From assembly GCA_030429565.1 (NCBI GenBank), contig JAUIFE010000003.1:124001-188000 (forward strand): DNA of 64,000 bases. Direction: 5' to 3'. Below the pieces are notes generated by a model that searched no databases, was not told where the DNA came from, and saw only the letters and a program-made list of their open reading frames with translations. The position numbers were made by a program, and so were the translations under genes. Source of the DNA: Holophagae bacterium. Lineage in GTDB: Bacteria > Acidobacteriota > Holophagae > Acanthopleuribacterales > Acanthopleuribacteraceae. Below are positions 1-7,632 of the stretch, piece after piece. The stretch's first letter is position 1. Each line of letters opens with the position of its first letter.

Positions 1-2
1 AG

Positions 3-3000
3 AATTGGAGCGTGACCACCGGGCCGCCTGGCTGGCTCTATTTCGCCAACAGCGATGGGTTGTTGGTTTATGACGGCGTGACCTGGCATTTGCACCGCAT
101 GCCCAACGGCTCCATTTTGCGCTCGCTCATGACCGCCCCCGACGGCACCGTTTACTTCGGCGCCGAGGGTGATTTTGGGTTTTTTCGACCCGATCAGGGC
201 GCGCGTATTGAGGTGCAATCATTGCTGCCCAAATTGCCCGAATCCGAACGACAACTGCGCCAGGTTTGGGATATTTACTACCATGAGGGCCGCATCGTTT
301 TTATTACCGCCGGTAAAATCCTCATCTACCATCCCAAACTCGATGTTTTTAAAGTGGTTCACGACAGCCACCAGTTCCATACCTCCTTCCAAGTCGGCGG
401 GCGCCTTTACGTGCGGCGCTTTAACGCCGGCTTGGCCTGTTTGGTCGGCGATGGGCTCCAACCCGTTCCGTCCGGCGACTTTTTTGCCGACAAACGCCTG
501 CACGGTTTGCTGCCGTTTGGCGACGCCTTGTTGGCCGTGACTTTGACCCACGGCTGTTTTTTGTACCGGCCGGATCATCCCGATCCCGCCAAGCAAGTGC
601 AAGCGCTGGCGGGACCCGTCAACGATTTCCTCAAAGAGAACCAAGCTTACCGCGCGCTTTTTGTCGATGAGGATCGGCTGGCAATCGCCACCTTATTGAA
701 CGGCCTCATCTTGGTGGATCGCGACATGAACCTGTTGCTGCATCTCAACAAAGACGCCGGCTTGGTCGACAACAGCGTGTTTGATTTACATCTCGATCCC
801 TTTCAGCACCTGTGGGTGACCGGCAACAACGGCATCAGCATGGTCGGTCTCAACGAGCCGCCGCGTTTTTTTCCGCCCGATCACGGTTACCAGTCTTCGC
901 CGCAGGTGGTGACCTTGCACCGCGACCGGCTTTACGTGGCTACCTTTCGCGGTGTTTATTATCGCGATTGGCGGCCCGAGGCCAATGCCTTGGCACCGTT
1001 TCGCGCCGTCACCGATTACCCCGATTCGGCTTGGTGCATTGCCCACGACCGCGACAGCTTGCTGGTTGGCGGCAAGTCGCATGTGCGCCGCATTGTTGCC
1101 GACCGTTCCGAGGACTTGTTCCAAACCGACGCGCCGATTTTTGCCATTGAGCCCGTTGTCGGCCGCGACGATGTCATGTTGCTCGGTGCCCGCAACGGTT
1201 TGCACATCATGCAACGCGACGGCGACACATGGCGTTACCTGCACAAACTCGAGGGTTTTGAGCACAGCGTCGAGTACATCGTCACCGACAGCGACGGCAA
1301 TTACTGGCTCAGCTACACTGGGCAAGGCATGTGGCGCATTACCTTGCGCGCTGATTTGCGCGGACCCGCCGTGGTTGAGGCTTTCGACCAGCGCAATGGT
1401 TTGCCCACCGACCTCGGCAACCGGCCCTTCGTCATCGACGGCAAGGTTTTGGTTGCCACCCAAGCCGGCGTTTACCGGCGCCGCGATGCCGGCTCCGTGT
1501 TTGAACCCGATGTTTCGTTGAACCAACGTTTGCCGCAACCGCTGCCGGTCGTGCTGCACTTAGCTGAGGACCGCGCCGGCAACCTGTGGTTGCAAACCAA
1601 AAGGCAAAGTAGCCAGGATGCTGGGCCACTGCACCAAGTTGGCTTCTTGAGTGCCGCCGAGCGCGCCGACGATACGCCCATTAACGCCGTTTCGCTCGTG
1701 GCCGATCAGCGTTTGACCGCGTTGATGCCCTTGGCCGACGGTTCCGTGTTTTTCATCGACAACGACCAACTGACCTCCTACGCCGCCGGCTTGAGCACCG
1801 CTGATCACGAGCCGCCGTTTCGCGCTTTTGTGACCGCCATTCGCGATCCGCGCGATGATCGCGTCATGTTGACGCCCAGTTTGGATCGTCTGCCGCCCGC
1901 GCACAGTTTTGGTGCCTCGCAAAACGGCTTTCGCTTCAACTTCACCCAAAACTACCTGGCCTATCCAGAGCTCATGGAATACCAGTATTACTTGGAGGGT
2001 TACGACCGCGATTGGCTGCGCTGGTCGCAGACGCCGACGCGCGACTACACCAACATGCCGCCAGGCCGTTACCGGTTCCATTTGCGTGCGCGCAACCATC
2101 GCGGCCGCATCAGTGAACCAACCGTGCTCGCGTTTTCCATTAAGCCGCGCCTCTGGCAGATGACCGGTTTCCGGCTGGCGCTGGTCACCTTCTTGTTTGT
2201 GGCATTGTGGTTCGGGCAACGGTTGGCCAATCGTTGGTGGATCCGCCGCACTGAAGCCTTGGAACGGTTGGTGGCGGCGCGCACCGAGGCACTGCGCAAG
2301 GCCCAGGCCGAAATCACCGAAAGCGCACGTTTGGCGGGCATGGCCGACATGGCCGTCAGTGTCTTGCACAATGTGGGGAACACGCTGAATTCGGTGGTGA
2401 TCTCAACGACCCTGATCAAACAAACCGTGACCGAATCCAAGCTGGCCGGCCTCACCAAAGCCAACCACGTCTTGGCCGAAGTCTTGGCCGAAGAAGGTGA
2501 GACGCCGTTGCCCGAGGACCAAATCACGCGGCGCCGCATGTTGATGAGTTACTACGAAAAGCTGGAGTCGCTGTTCCACAAGGAGCGCGACCAATCGTTG
2601 GACCATTTGGCCAGGTTGGACGAGTTGGTGCGTGTGTTGCGCGACATCGTCGCCAGCCAGGAAGCCTTGGTGCAAAACGAAAGCTTGCGCGAGGAAATCG
2701 ACCTAACCGCGGTGGTTGAACAAATCCTTGTCATTGAATCAGCCGAATTGCTGCGCCACAACATCACACTGACGCGGCGCCTGAACCCGTTGCCGGCGGC
2801 GTCCTTAGAAAAATGGAAAATCCTGCACGTCCTGACGGCGCTGTTCCAGAACGCCATTGACGCCATGGCCTCGGTCCCGCCGACGCGCCGCAAGTTACGC
2901 GTTGAGACGTTCCAAAACGAAACGGAAATCGGCGTCAAAATCAGCGACTCGGGCGAGGGTTTCACGGCGGAAGCACGGGAAAAGTTATTCCAAGCGGGTT

Positions 3001-3140
3001 ACACAACCAAGGAAGGGCGCACGGGTTTTGACTTGCACCACTGCGCCAACTTCATCCGCCAGATGGGCGGCAACCTAACCTTAGAAAGCGAAGGCGAAGG
3101 CAAAGGCGCCGTCGCCACCGTCTCGTTAAACAAAGAATGA
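3..3140 (+). CDS. Hybrid-type sensor histidine kinase with beta-propeller and Y_Y_Y domains (5' partial)
   Basis: This is a membrane sensor histidine kinase. The frame is open to the left edge and propeller-like sequence begins at once, so the true start is probably outside the window; residues here are counted from the GTG at 12. Residues ~1-620 hold Reg_prop-type beta-propeller repeats (for example ANSDGLLVYDG). A Y_Y_Y domain follows at ~640-710 (YQYYLEGYDRDW, PPGRYRF). There is one membrane helix at ~717-736 and then a helical linker. The phosphoacceptor is His786 in VLHNVGNTLNS. The ATPase domain has Asn947 in FQNAIDAM and the G-box DSGEGF at ~979. No receiver or DNA-binding domain is seen, so output must go to a separate partner. 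The last ~177 bases are copied almost exactly at 4642-4817. Confidence 0.9.
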   Translation, partial: NWSVTTGPPGWLYFANSDGLLVYDGVTWHLHRMPNGSILRSLMTAPDGTVYFGAEGDFGFFRPDQGARIEVQSLLPKLPESERQLRQVWDIYYHEGRIVFITAGKILIYHPKLDVFKVVHDSHQFHTSFQVGGRLYVRRFNAGLACLVGDGLQPVPSGDFFADKRLHGLLPFGDALLAVTLTHGCFLYRPDHPDPAKQVQALAGPVNDFLKENQAYRALFVDEDRLAIATLLNGLILVDRDMNLLLHLNKDAGLVDNSVFDLHLDPFQHLWVTGNNGISMVGLNEPPRFFPPDHGYQSSPQVVTLHRDRLYVATFRGVYYRDWRPEANALAPFRAVTDYPDSAWCIAHDRDSLLVGGKSHVRRIVADRSEDLFQTDAPIFAIEPVVGRDDVMLLGARNGLHIMQRDGDTWRYLHKLEGFEHSVEYIVTDSDGNYWLSYTGQGMWRITLRADLRGPAVVEAFDQRNGLPTDLGNRPFVIDGKVLVATQAGVYRRRDAGSVFEPDVSLNQRLPQPLPVVLHLAEDRAGNLWLQTKRQSSQDAGPLHQVGFLSAAERADDTPINAVSLVADQRLTALMPLADGSVFFIDNDQLTSYAAGLSTADHEPPFRAFVTAIRDPRDDRVMLTPSLDRLPPAHSFGASQNGFRFNFTQNYLAYPELMEYQYYLEGYDRDWLRWSQTPTRDYTNMPPGRYRFHLRARNHRGRISEPTVLAFSIKPRLWQMTGFRLALVTFLFVALWFGQRLANRWWIRRTEALERLVAARTEALRKAQAEITESARLAGMADMAVSVLHNVGNTLNSVVISTTLIKQTVTESKLAGLTKANHVLAEVLAEEGETPLPEDQITRRRMLMSYYEKLESLFHKERDQSLDHLARLDELVRVLRDIVASQEALVQNESLREEIDLTAVVEQILVIESAELLRHNITLTRRLNPLPAASLEKWKILHVLTALFQNAIDAMASVPPTRRKLRVETFQNETEIGVKISDSGEGFTAEAREKLFQAGYTTKEGRTGFDLHHCANFIRQMGGNLTLESEGEGKGAVATVSLNKE

Positions 3141-3416
3141 ATAGGGCAATCAATGATATTCAACAGATCTGTTCGCAACTTAAGCTATTTTGGTTAGTTA
3201 CGGAAGTGGTGCACTTTATACGATTCTTAAGTAAATGAAGCAAAAGGAAAAAGATTTAAACTGATTGCAGCCGTATGTGCGTCACAACCCTAGACAAAGA
3301 ACGCTTCCCTATGATGTGATTGTGCCAGCCTCGTATGAGGCGTCCTAAGACGTGGCAAATCGGAGCGACTGTTGGTATAGCAGTTTCGTTCCATGCCGTG
3401 AAAAGGGTGTTCCCTT
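3141..3416. other. AT-rich leader before the first small peptide gene
   Basis: This non-coding stretch is visibly more AT-rich than the kinase gene before it and marks the left edge of the accessory island. The ribosome-binding GGG at 3405-3407 lies in a small palindrome (AAGGG, four-base loop, CCCTT) that ends just before the ATG at 3417. No convincing promoter or other gene was found. Confidence 0.5.
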
Positions 3417-3608
3417 ATGAGAAAATATTTGATTCTTTTGACTTTGTTTTCAGCGATGACGATTTCGGTACTTGGAGGCTCCGCTCCCGATTGTCTCGAT
3501 GTTTTGGAAGAAATGTATGATTGTTCGCCGTCGGCAGAAAACTGTGATGAAGAAACCTGGATATATATTATGCAAGACTGGGCAGAATGTGAGCTTCAGG
3601 ATCTCTGA
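3417..3608 (+). CDS. Small secreted Cys-rich peptide, copy 1 ('APDC' peptide)
   Basis: This 63-residue protein has a signal peptide: MRK, then a hydrophobic run to about residue 19, with likely cleavage near GGSA. The mature part is about 40 residues, acidic, with four cysteines (26, 36, 43, 58), which suggests a disulfide-bonded exported peptide. I do not recognise a named family. It resembles the peptide encoded at 8776-8988: both read SAPDC or APDC just after the signal and both carry ECEL near the C terminus. Both are followed, on the same strand and across a GC-rich hairpin, by a gene for a larger exported protein. Start: ATG with GGG nine bases upstream. Function unknown; a ligand, inhibitor or toxin-like role would be a guess. 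Confidence 0.65.
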   Translation: MRKYLILLTLFSAMTISVLGGSAPDCLDVLEEMYDCSPSAENCDEETWIYIMQDWAECELQDL

Positions 3609-3622
3609 GCTTTTTGTTGATG

Positions 3623-3648
3623 GCCAAGCCCCTGAATGGGGGCTTGGT
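3623..3648 (+). terminator. Hairpin between peptide and exported-protein genes
   Basis: A 9-bp perfect stem (CCAAGCCCC, 3624-3632, with GGGGCTTGG, 3639-3647) closes a six-base loop. No T-run follows, so it looks more like an attenuator or mRNA-processing hairpin than a strong terminator. A comparable GC-rich hairpin lies at the same place in the second module (8743-8760). Confidence 0.45.
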
Positions 3649-3682
3649 TATGGAATAAGAAAAATGCGGAAGAGGATTGTAT

Positions 3683-4570
3683 ATGACACTACAGTTTGTT
3701 TTATTGATTGTGCTGTTTTCCGATTTAAATGTGAGTCAGTATGAAATTCAAGATTACTTTGTGCAAGGCTTGCATGGCGCGGTTCAAAATCAAAAAACAG
3801 TTGGTGTATTGAACTTTTCTCAAATGAAAACCAAGTTTTGTCTTGTCGATATTGAAAAACAGGTGGTAACAGAGGTTGATGACCCTCGTCTGAAAATTTT
3901 CGGTTCACGCAATGTCTTGAGTTATGGCGACGGTTTCATGGTCATAAATCACAAAAAAGGTTTCGTGGTATCACGCGAATTTAAGTTTTCCCAGTCGGTT
4001 GCTCTTGATTCCGTTGCGGGATGGCCAATGGATCTACTGCTAATTGCAACTCAGCAGATTCATCCAGGTGTGTTCTTTTGCCGTTTTGCGAACAAGTCAA
4101 GAACTTATAGTTTGGGGATTTTAGACTTAGGGAAAAATACCTATCAAGAGCTTTATGGGTATCGCCAAAGTGATGGCTTTCATGTCGCAGTTTACCAAAA
4201 CCAGGATAACTATTACTTCCTGAACAACGATACCGCAGCGCTTGAGGTGTACGACGCATCATTCAAACTTCAGCAGCAGCTCCTCCCAACGCGTGACCCA
4301 TTGATGCGTAAAAAAACGGATCGTCTGTACCGAAGACATCCGTACCGAACCCAATTGAGAGCTACTTTTGCCGATGCAACCGCCATCTGGTTTCATGTTT
4401 CCGAAGCGGATGAACCCGGCACAGGTAGGCGGCGAAAACATTACAAGCTACAAGATGGAAAGCTCCACGTGGTAGCCGACAATCGCGTAATTCTGGCGCG
4501 TGTCGAAGGAAAACAATTGGCGTTCGACACCGAGGAAGGCATGTTCGAAATCGTCTCGATGGCACAGTAA
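3683..4570 (+). CDS. Hypothetical exported protein paired with APDC peptide, copy 1
   Basis: This is a 295-residue protein with a hydrophobic N terminus (MTLQFVLLIVLFSDLNVS) that suggests export. It has no lipobox cysteine. The rest is rich in short beta-strand-like segments with aromatic and polar residues, and a propeller fold is possible but not shown. I recognise no family. The start chosen is the ATG at 3683, which has AGAGG seven bases upstream, rather than the TTG at 3677. It follows the small peptide gene by 74 bases across a stable hairpin, so the two probably share an mRNA. Layout matches the pair at 7633-8988, whose second gene encodes a clearer propeller-like lipoprotein. The 3' end abuts a REP-like palindrome. 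Confidence 0.6.
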   Translation: MTLQFVLLIVLFSDLNVSQYEIQDYFVQGLHGAVQNQKTVGVLNFSQMKTKFCLVDIEKQVVTEVDDPRLKIFGSRNVLSYGDGFMVINHKKGFVVSREFKFSQSVALDSVAGWPMDLLLIATQQIHPGVFFCRFANKSRTYSLGILDLGKNTYQELYGYRQSDGFHVAVYQNQDNYYFLNNDTAALEVYDASFKLQQQLLPTRDPLMRKKTDRLYRRHPYRTQLRATFADATAIWFHVSEADEPGTGRRRKHYKLQDGKLHVVADNRVILARVEGKQLAFDTEEGMFEIVSMAQ

Positions 4571-4584
4571 ACCACCCAAGCCAG

Positions 4585-4636
4585 AAAGCCAGGACACGCA
4601 CTTTTTGGCGACCAGCGAAGTGAGTGTCCTGGCTTT
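4585..4636. repeat. REP-like palindrome
   Basis: A perfect 13-bp inverted repeat (AAAGCCAGGACAC at 4585-4597 and its complement at 4624-4636) flanks a 26-base centre containing CACTTTTTGGCGA. This is the cleanest copy of a family repeated many times to 7.55 kb and once at 9.62 kb. It ends five bases before the kinase 3'-end duplicate begins. Confidence 0.8.
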
Positions 4637-4641
4637 CCCTG

Positions 4642-4817
4642 ACGGCGGAAGCACGGGAAAAGTTATTCCAAGCGGGTTACACAACCAAGGAAGGGCGCAC
4701 GGGTTTTGACTTGCACCACTGCGCCAACTTCATCCGCCAGATGGGCGGCAACCTAACCTTAGAAAGCGAAGGCGAAGGCAAAGGAGCCGTCGCCACCGTC
4801 TCGTTAAAAAAGAATGA
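4642..4817 (+). pseudogene. Duplicate fragment of the sensor kinase 3' end
   Basis: These 176 bases match 2964-3140 with one substitution (C to A at 4786) and one small change with a one-base deletion near the end. The fragment encodes the last ~58 residues of the ATPase domain (from AEAREKLFQAGYTTKEGRTG) and slightly reads through to end in KKND. It has no start of its own, no His or N-box, and follows a REP-like palindrome directly. The near identity means that the duplication is recent or is being homogenised. It is not a functional gene. Confidence 0.85.
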
Positions 4818-4873
4818 TTAAGATAACCGTTAATACTTGGTCGGTTTGTTCTCAGCTAACGCAATTTTGATAT

Positions 4874-5077
4874 GTGGCAAGTTTGACAGCCATGAGAGCA
4901 AAGAATTCGGTCTTCAAACAAACCTACGAGCGGTTAATCGGAAATGGAAAAGCGCCGAACCAGGCCTTGGGGGCGATCATGCGGAGGATGATTGTGATGA
5001 TGCGCAGCATGTTGAAATCGGGTGAGCCCTATCGCTTTGAGGGACAAACCTTGCCCCAAATGAGGAGTGCAGCCTAA
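4874..5077 (+). pseudogene. C-terminal remnant of an IS110-family transposase
   Basis: The translated 67 residues resemble the very end of IS110/IS1111 transposases: a YERL-type helix, a GKAPNQALGAIMRRM segment and MLKSGEPY, as in the family's C-terminal region preceding the stop. The full family is roughly 300-400 residues, so over 80 percent is missing, including the DEDD and serine domains. No matching upstream part was found in the window. The family call rests on pattern memory, without a search. Confidence 0.6.
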
Positions 5078-5110
5078 ACCTCAGCCTCGATCAAGTGAAC
5101 GCGCCCTGCC

Positions 5111-5171
5111 GGCATTTTTCCTTCCCAAAAGCCTTTCGCAACACAGAAGGTTTTTGGGAAGGAAAAATGCC
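5111..5171. repeat. Long perfect inverted repeat (20-bp stem, extendable to ~25)
   Basis: The arm 5111-5130 (GGCATTTTTCC...) is the exact complement of 5152-5171. Five further pairs inside (including one G-T) shorten the loop to about eleven bases. As RNA this would be a very stable hairpin. It sits between the transposase remnant and the MITE-like element and belongs to neither. Confidence 0.75.
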
Positions 5172-5279
5172 CTTCGATAAACACCAATGCCGCAACGGCC
5201 GGCCAGGCCGGAAGAGGCAGGGCGCAGAAAAATTGACAATTCGAAACATCTCTCTTGCAATCAGGCCTACAACACACTG

Positions 5280-5500
5280 CCTGAACTGAGCGATTCGGGT
5301 GGATGGAATCGTGCAAGTATTGACGTTTCCTGTGTCAAGGTTTGACGCAGGAAACGTCAAGCGTTGGTGCGAAACGTGTTGGAAAAAGCGGACCGGGGTC
5401 GCGCACGACGCGTACAGGCAAGTACGGCGAGCATTCTTACGAGACGTTGTAGCGCCCAACAGGTTGTGCGATTTCGCCGCCAAGCATCGCTTAGTTCAGG
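5280..5500 (+). mobile_element. MITE-like element, copy A
   Basis: This 221-bp non-coding element has terminal inverted repeats CCTGAACTGAGCGAT (5280-5294) and, at the other end, ATCGCTTAGTTCAGG (5486-5500), differing at one position. Internal sequence (for example GGCAAGTACGGCG and CCCAACAG.TTGTGCGAT) is shared with copies at 48586-48762 and 53281-53461. Copy A is ~40 bp longer because of an extra hairpin at about 5322-5362 (TTGACGTTTCCTG and its complement). No transposase is encoded. Confidence 0.7.
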
Positions 5501-6119
5501 TGATAAACCAAAGCGAACATACTTCCTTTTTGCCGATCAGCGGAAGAGGGGGTTATGGCATGTTTTGCTTGCAAAAGAAGCGGGTGTCCTGGCTTTTGCT
5601 GCTCCCCTGGTTTTCCCCCAAGCCAGGACATCACTTTTGGCGATCAGCCCACCGACACCAAAGCCAGAACACGCACTTTTTGGCGATCAGCGAAGTTCGT
5701 GTTCTGGCATTCCCTGTGTTGTGAATTCGAAGAAAGCGGTGTGTCCTGGCATTTCTGGTCACTGCGTGTTCCGGTATTTTCGGGGGTGGCTTTTGTGATC
5801 TTTGTCACTGCTGGGATTCTGTCGGCTTTGCGCTTTTTCCTGGTGTAGAGTGGCGTGCTGGTCAGCCGAAGACAGGAACGGGAAGCCAAGAACGTGTGCC
5901 CAAAGCAACACCAAAGCCGGCATACGCACTTTGTGGCGATCAGCGAAGTATCTGTCCTGGCATTCCCTGAACTGGGAATTCGACGAAAGAGGTGCCTAGC
6001 ATTCTCTTTTACGCTATTGATTAGAGCGATTTAGCCCGGGAGAAGAAAAAGGGCTGAATCACATGAGTCTGGCCAACCCGTTTCAGTAGATAGCAGGGAA
6101 GCCATCCAAGGAATGAAAA
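5501..6119. repeat. REP-like repeat cluster upstream of the DBR1-like gene
   Basis: No gene is supported here. Arms of the REP-like family occur at 5583-5596, 5620-5640, 5659-5687, 5699-5716, 5741-5754 and 5911-5968. Some are diverged (CCAGAACAC, CCGGCATAC). Right-hand arms end in GTGTCCTGGC followed by TTT or ATT and then CCC or CCT. The last 150 bases before the gene contain no repeat; an AAGGA ribosome-binding site precedes the ATG at 6120. Confidence 0.7.
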
Positions 6120-6944
6120 ATGGAACCCTACTTTTTTGCTGCGGTAGGAGATGTTCATGGCTGTATGAATCGTATGAACGATCTGCTCGCAGGCTGGTGC
6201 AAGGCAACAGGTAACACACTTGCCTTTGTCTTGCAGGTTGGCGACTTTGAGGCCCATCGGCATGAGCAGGACCTTGCCACCATGGCAGCACCGGCTAAAT
6301 ATCGGACATTGGGCGATTTTAAAGACTATGTTTCGGGTTATCGTCAGTTTCTCCAACCCACCTATTTCATCGGAGGAAATCACGAACCCTATGGATACTT
6401 AGATACCATGCCTTCTGGTGGCGAACTGATTGACAATTGTCACTACTTCGGTCGTGCAGCGGTAAAAAAAATCAAAGGCCAAAAGATTGCCGGCTTAAGT
6501 GGTATTTATGTAGAAGACATTTATACGAGCCATCGGGCACCACTTGAACGTATGAGTAGCACATCTAATAAGGCCTATATTGGGTTTACCGAAAATGAAG
6601 TTTTGCAGCTATTGGAAGCAGAGCCTGTAGACATACTTTTGCTTCACGATTGGCCCAAAAATATCATCCACCCTGAAGACAAAGCAATGTTTCAAGGAAG
6701 AAGGCGGGCCATTGATATTAGTAGTATCGGTAATGAGCCGGCCAGGATCCTGGTAGACCTCCTGAAACCCAAATTGGTACTCTGCGGACATATGCACTTC
6801 CGTTACCAGCGCACCATACCTCACTTAAGCGGTGGTTCAACAAGCCTGTTCTGCCTTGCTGATATCCGCCAAGAGTTTAAAGCTTTGGCGTTTTTTCGAG
6901 TAGACGAAGAGGGCGGCATCTCCGAAGTTTCAACGCGCCGTTGA
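6120..6944 (+). CDS. DBR1-like metallophosphoesterase (RNA lariat debranching enzyme homologue)
   Basis: This is a 274-residue calcineurin-type metallophosphoesterase. Metal-site motifs are GDVHG (10-14), GD (41-42), GGNHE (85-89), LLHDWP (His176) and GHMH (223-226). Beyond the generic fold, it matches eukaryotic lariat-debranching enzyme DBR1 along its length: the insert DLATMAAPAKYRTL with a following Y.SG, FIGGNHE, a PSGG turn, the ..GLSGIY strand, HDWP, and LLKPKLVLCGHMHF. DBR1 cleaves 2'-5' phosphodiester bonds at lariat branch points. Here Asp11 takes the place of the unusual first-motif Cys of DBR1, so ordinary two-metal coordination is expected. The DBR1 C-terminal extension is absent. 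It stands alone between REP-like clusters, and no reverse transcriptase or group II intron is in the window. Activity on 2'-5' RNA is inference. Confidence 0.8.
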   Translation: MEPYFFAAVGDVHGCMNRMNDLLAGWCKATGNTLAFVLQVGDFEAHRHEQDLATMAAPAKYRTLGDFKDYVSGYRQFLQPTYFIGGNHEPYGYLDTMPSGGELIDNCHYFGRAAVKKIKGQKIAGLSGIYVEDIYTSHRAPLERMSSTSNKAYIGFTENEVLQLLEAEPVDILLLHDWPKNIIHPEDKAMFQGRRRAIDISSIGNEPARILVDLLKPKLVLCGHMHFRYQRTIPHLSGGSTSLFCLADIRQEFKALAFFRVDEEGGISEVSTRR

Positions 6945-6949
6945 GCGTT

Positions 6950-7293
6950 GGTGATCTGCCCCCCCATCCTTCTCAGCCAGTGCTCACCCAAACCAGGACA
7001 CGCACTTTTTGGCGGCCAGTGGCTACCACTCAAGCCAGGACACGCACTTTTTGGCGATCCTTGAAGTTCGTGTCCAGGCTCCCTCCGCTCGACGAAAGAG
7101 GTGGGTGTCCTGGCTTTTCCCGGTGATCTGCCCCCCCATCCTTCTCAGCCAGTGCTCACCCAAACCAGGACACGCACTTTTTGGCGGCCAGTGGCTACCA
7201 CTCAAGCCAGGACACGCACTTTTTGGCGATCCTTGAAGTTCGTGTCCAGGCTCCCTCCGCTCGACGAAAGAGGTGGGTGTCCTGGCTTTTCCC
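6950..7293. repeat. Perfect tandem duplication of a 172-bp REP-containing unit
   Basis: Positions 6950-7121 and 7122-7293 are identical by eye. Each unit contains two left-hand REP-like arms (CCAGGACACGCACTTTTTGGC), a degenerate right arm (CGTGTCCAGGC) and a full right arm (GGGTGTCCTGGC). Absence of any difference suggests very recent duplication. It is not coding; apparent reading frames across it simply repeat. Confidence 0.9.
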
Positions 7294-7632
7294 TCGCTCT
7301 TTTGTTTACTAACCAATCGGTCCTACTCCCACGTTAAACGATTATCTTTCTATTTTCCCAAAGCCAGGACACGCACTTTTTCCGATTAACGAATCGTAGC
7401 AAAGCCAGGACACGCACTTTTTCCGATTAGCGACTTGCGTCTTTTGGCTTTCCCCCGCTCGACGAAGGAAGTGCGTGTCCTGGCATTTCTTGACGGTCAA
7501 CACCGGGGCGGTTGGAGAGCCTGCGAAAAAAGTGCGTGTCCTGGCATTTTCCTGGATTTTATGAAATTCTAATTATCGTTCATAATTAGACAAGAGAACG
7601 TATACCTGCTAACTTTCTCCCTCTTCATTTTT
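7294..7632. repeat. REP-like arms downstream of the tandem duplication
   Basis: Two left arms (7360-7381 and 7401-7422) are followed by two right arms (7471-7488 and 7531-7550). These could fold as nested or alternative hairpins. No gene is visible. The stretch separates the REP-rich segment from the 3' end of the minus-strand lipoprotein gene. Confidence 0.7.

Noticed and set aside
1560-2369. 269-residue minus-strand open frame
   Set aside because: Shadow of the kinase coding sequence; Gln/His/Gly-rich composition typical of antisense frames in GC-rich genes.
4624-4821. 65-residue open frame starting in a REP-like arm
   Set aside because: Its body is the kinase 3'-end duplicate; the N-terminal residues come from the repeat. 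Treated as a gene fragment.
6120-6944. Retron or group II intron locus around the DBR1-like gene
   Set aside because: No reverse transcriptase, msr/msd-like structure or intron domain V was seen within several kb.
6950-7293. CRISPR-like regular repeat pattern
   Set aside because: There are only two long identical tandem units, without unique spacers of even length and no cas genes.
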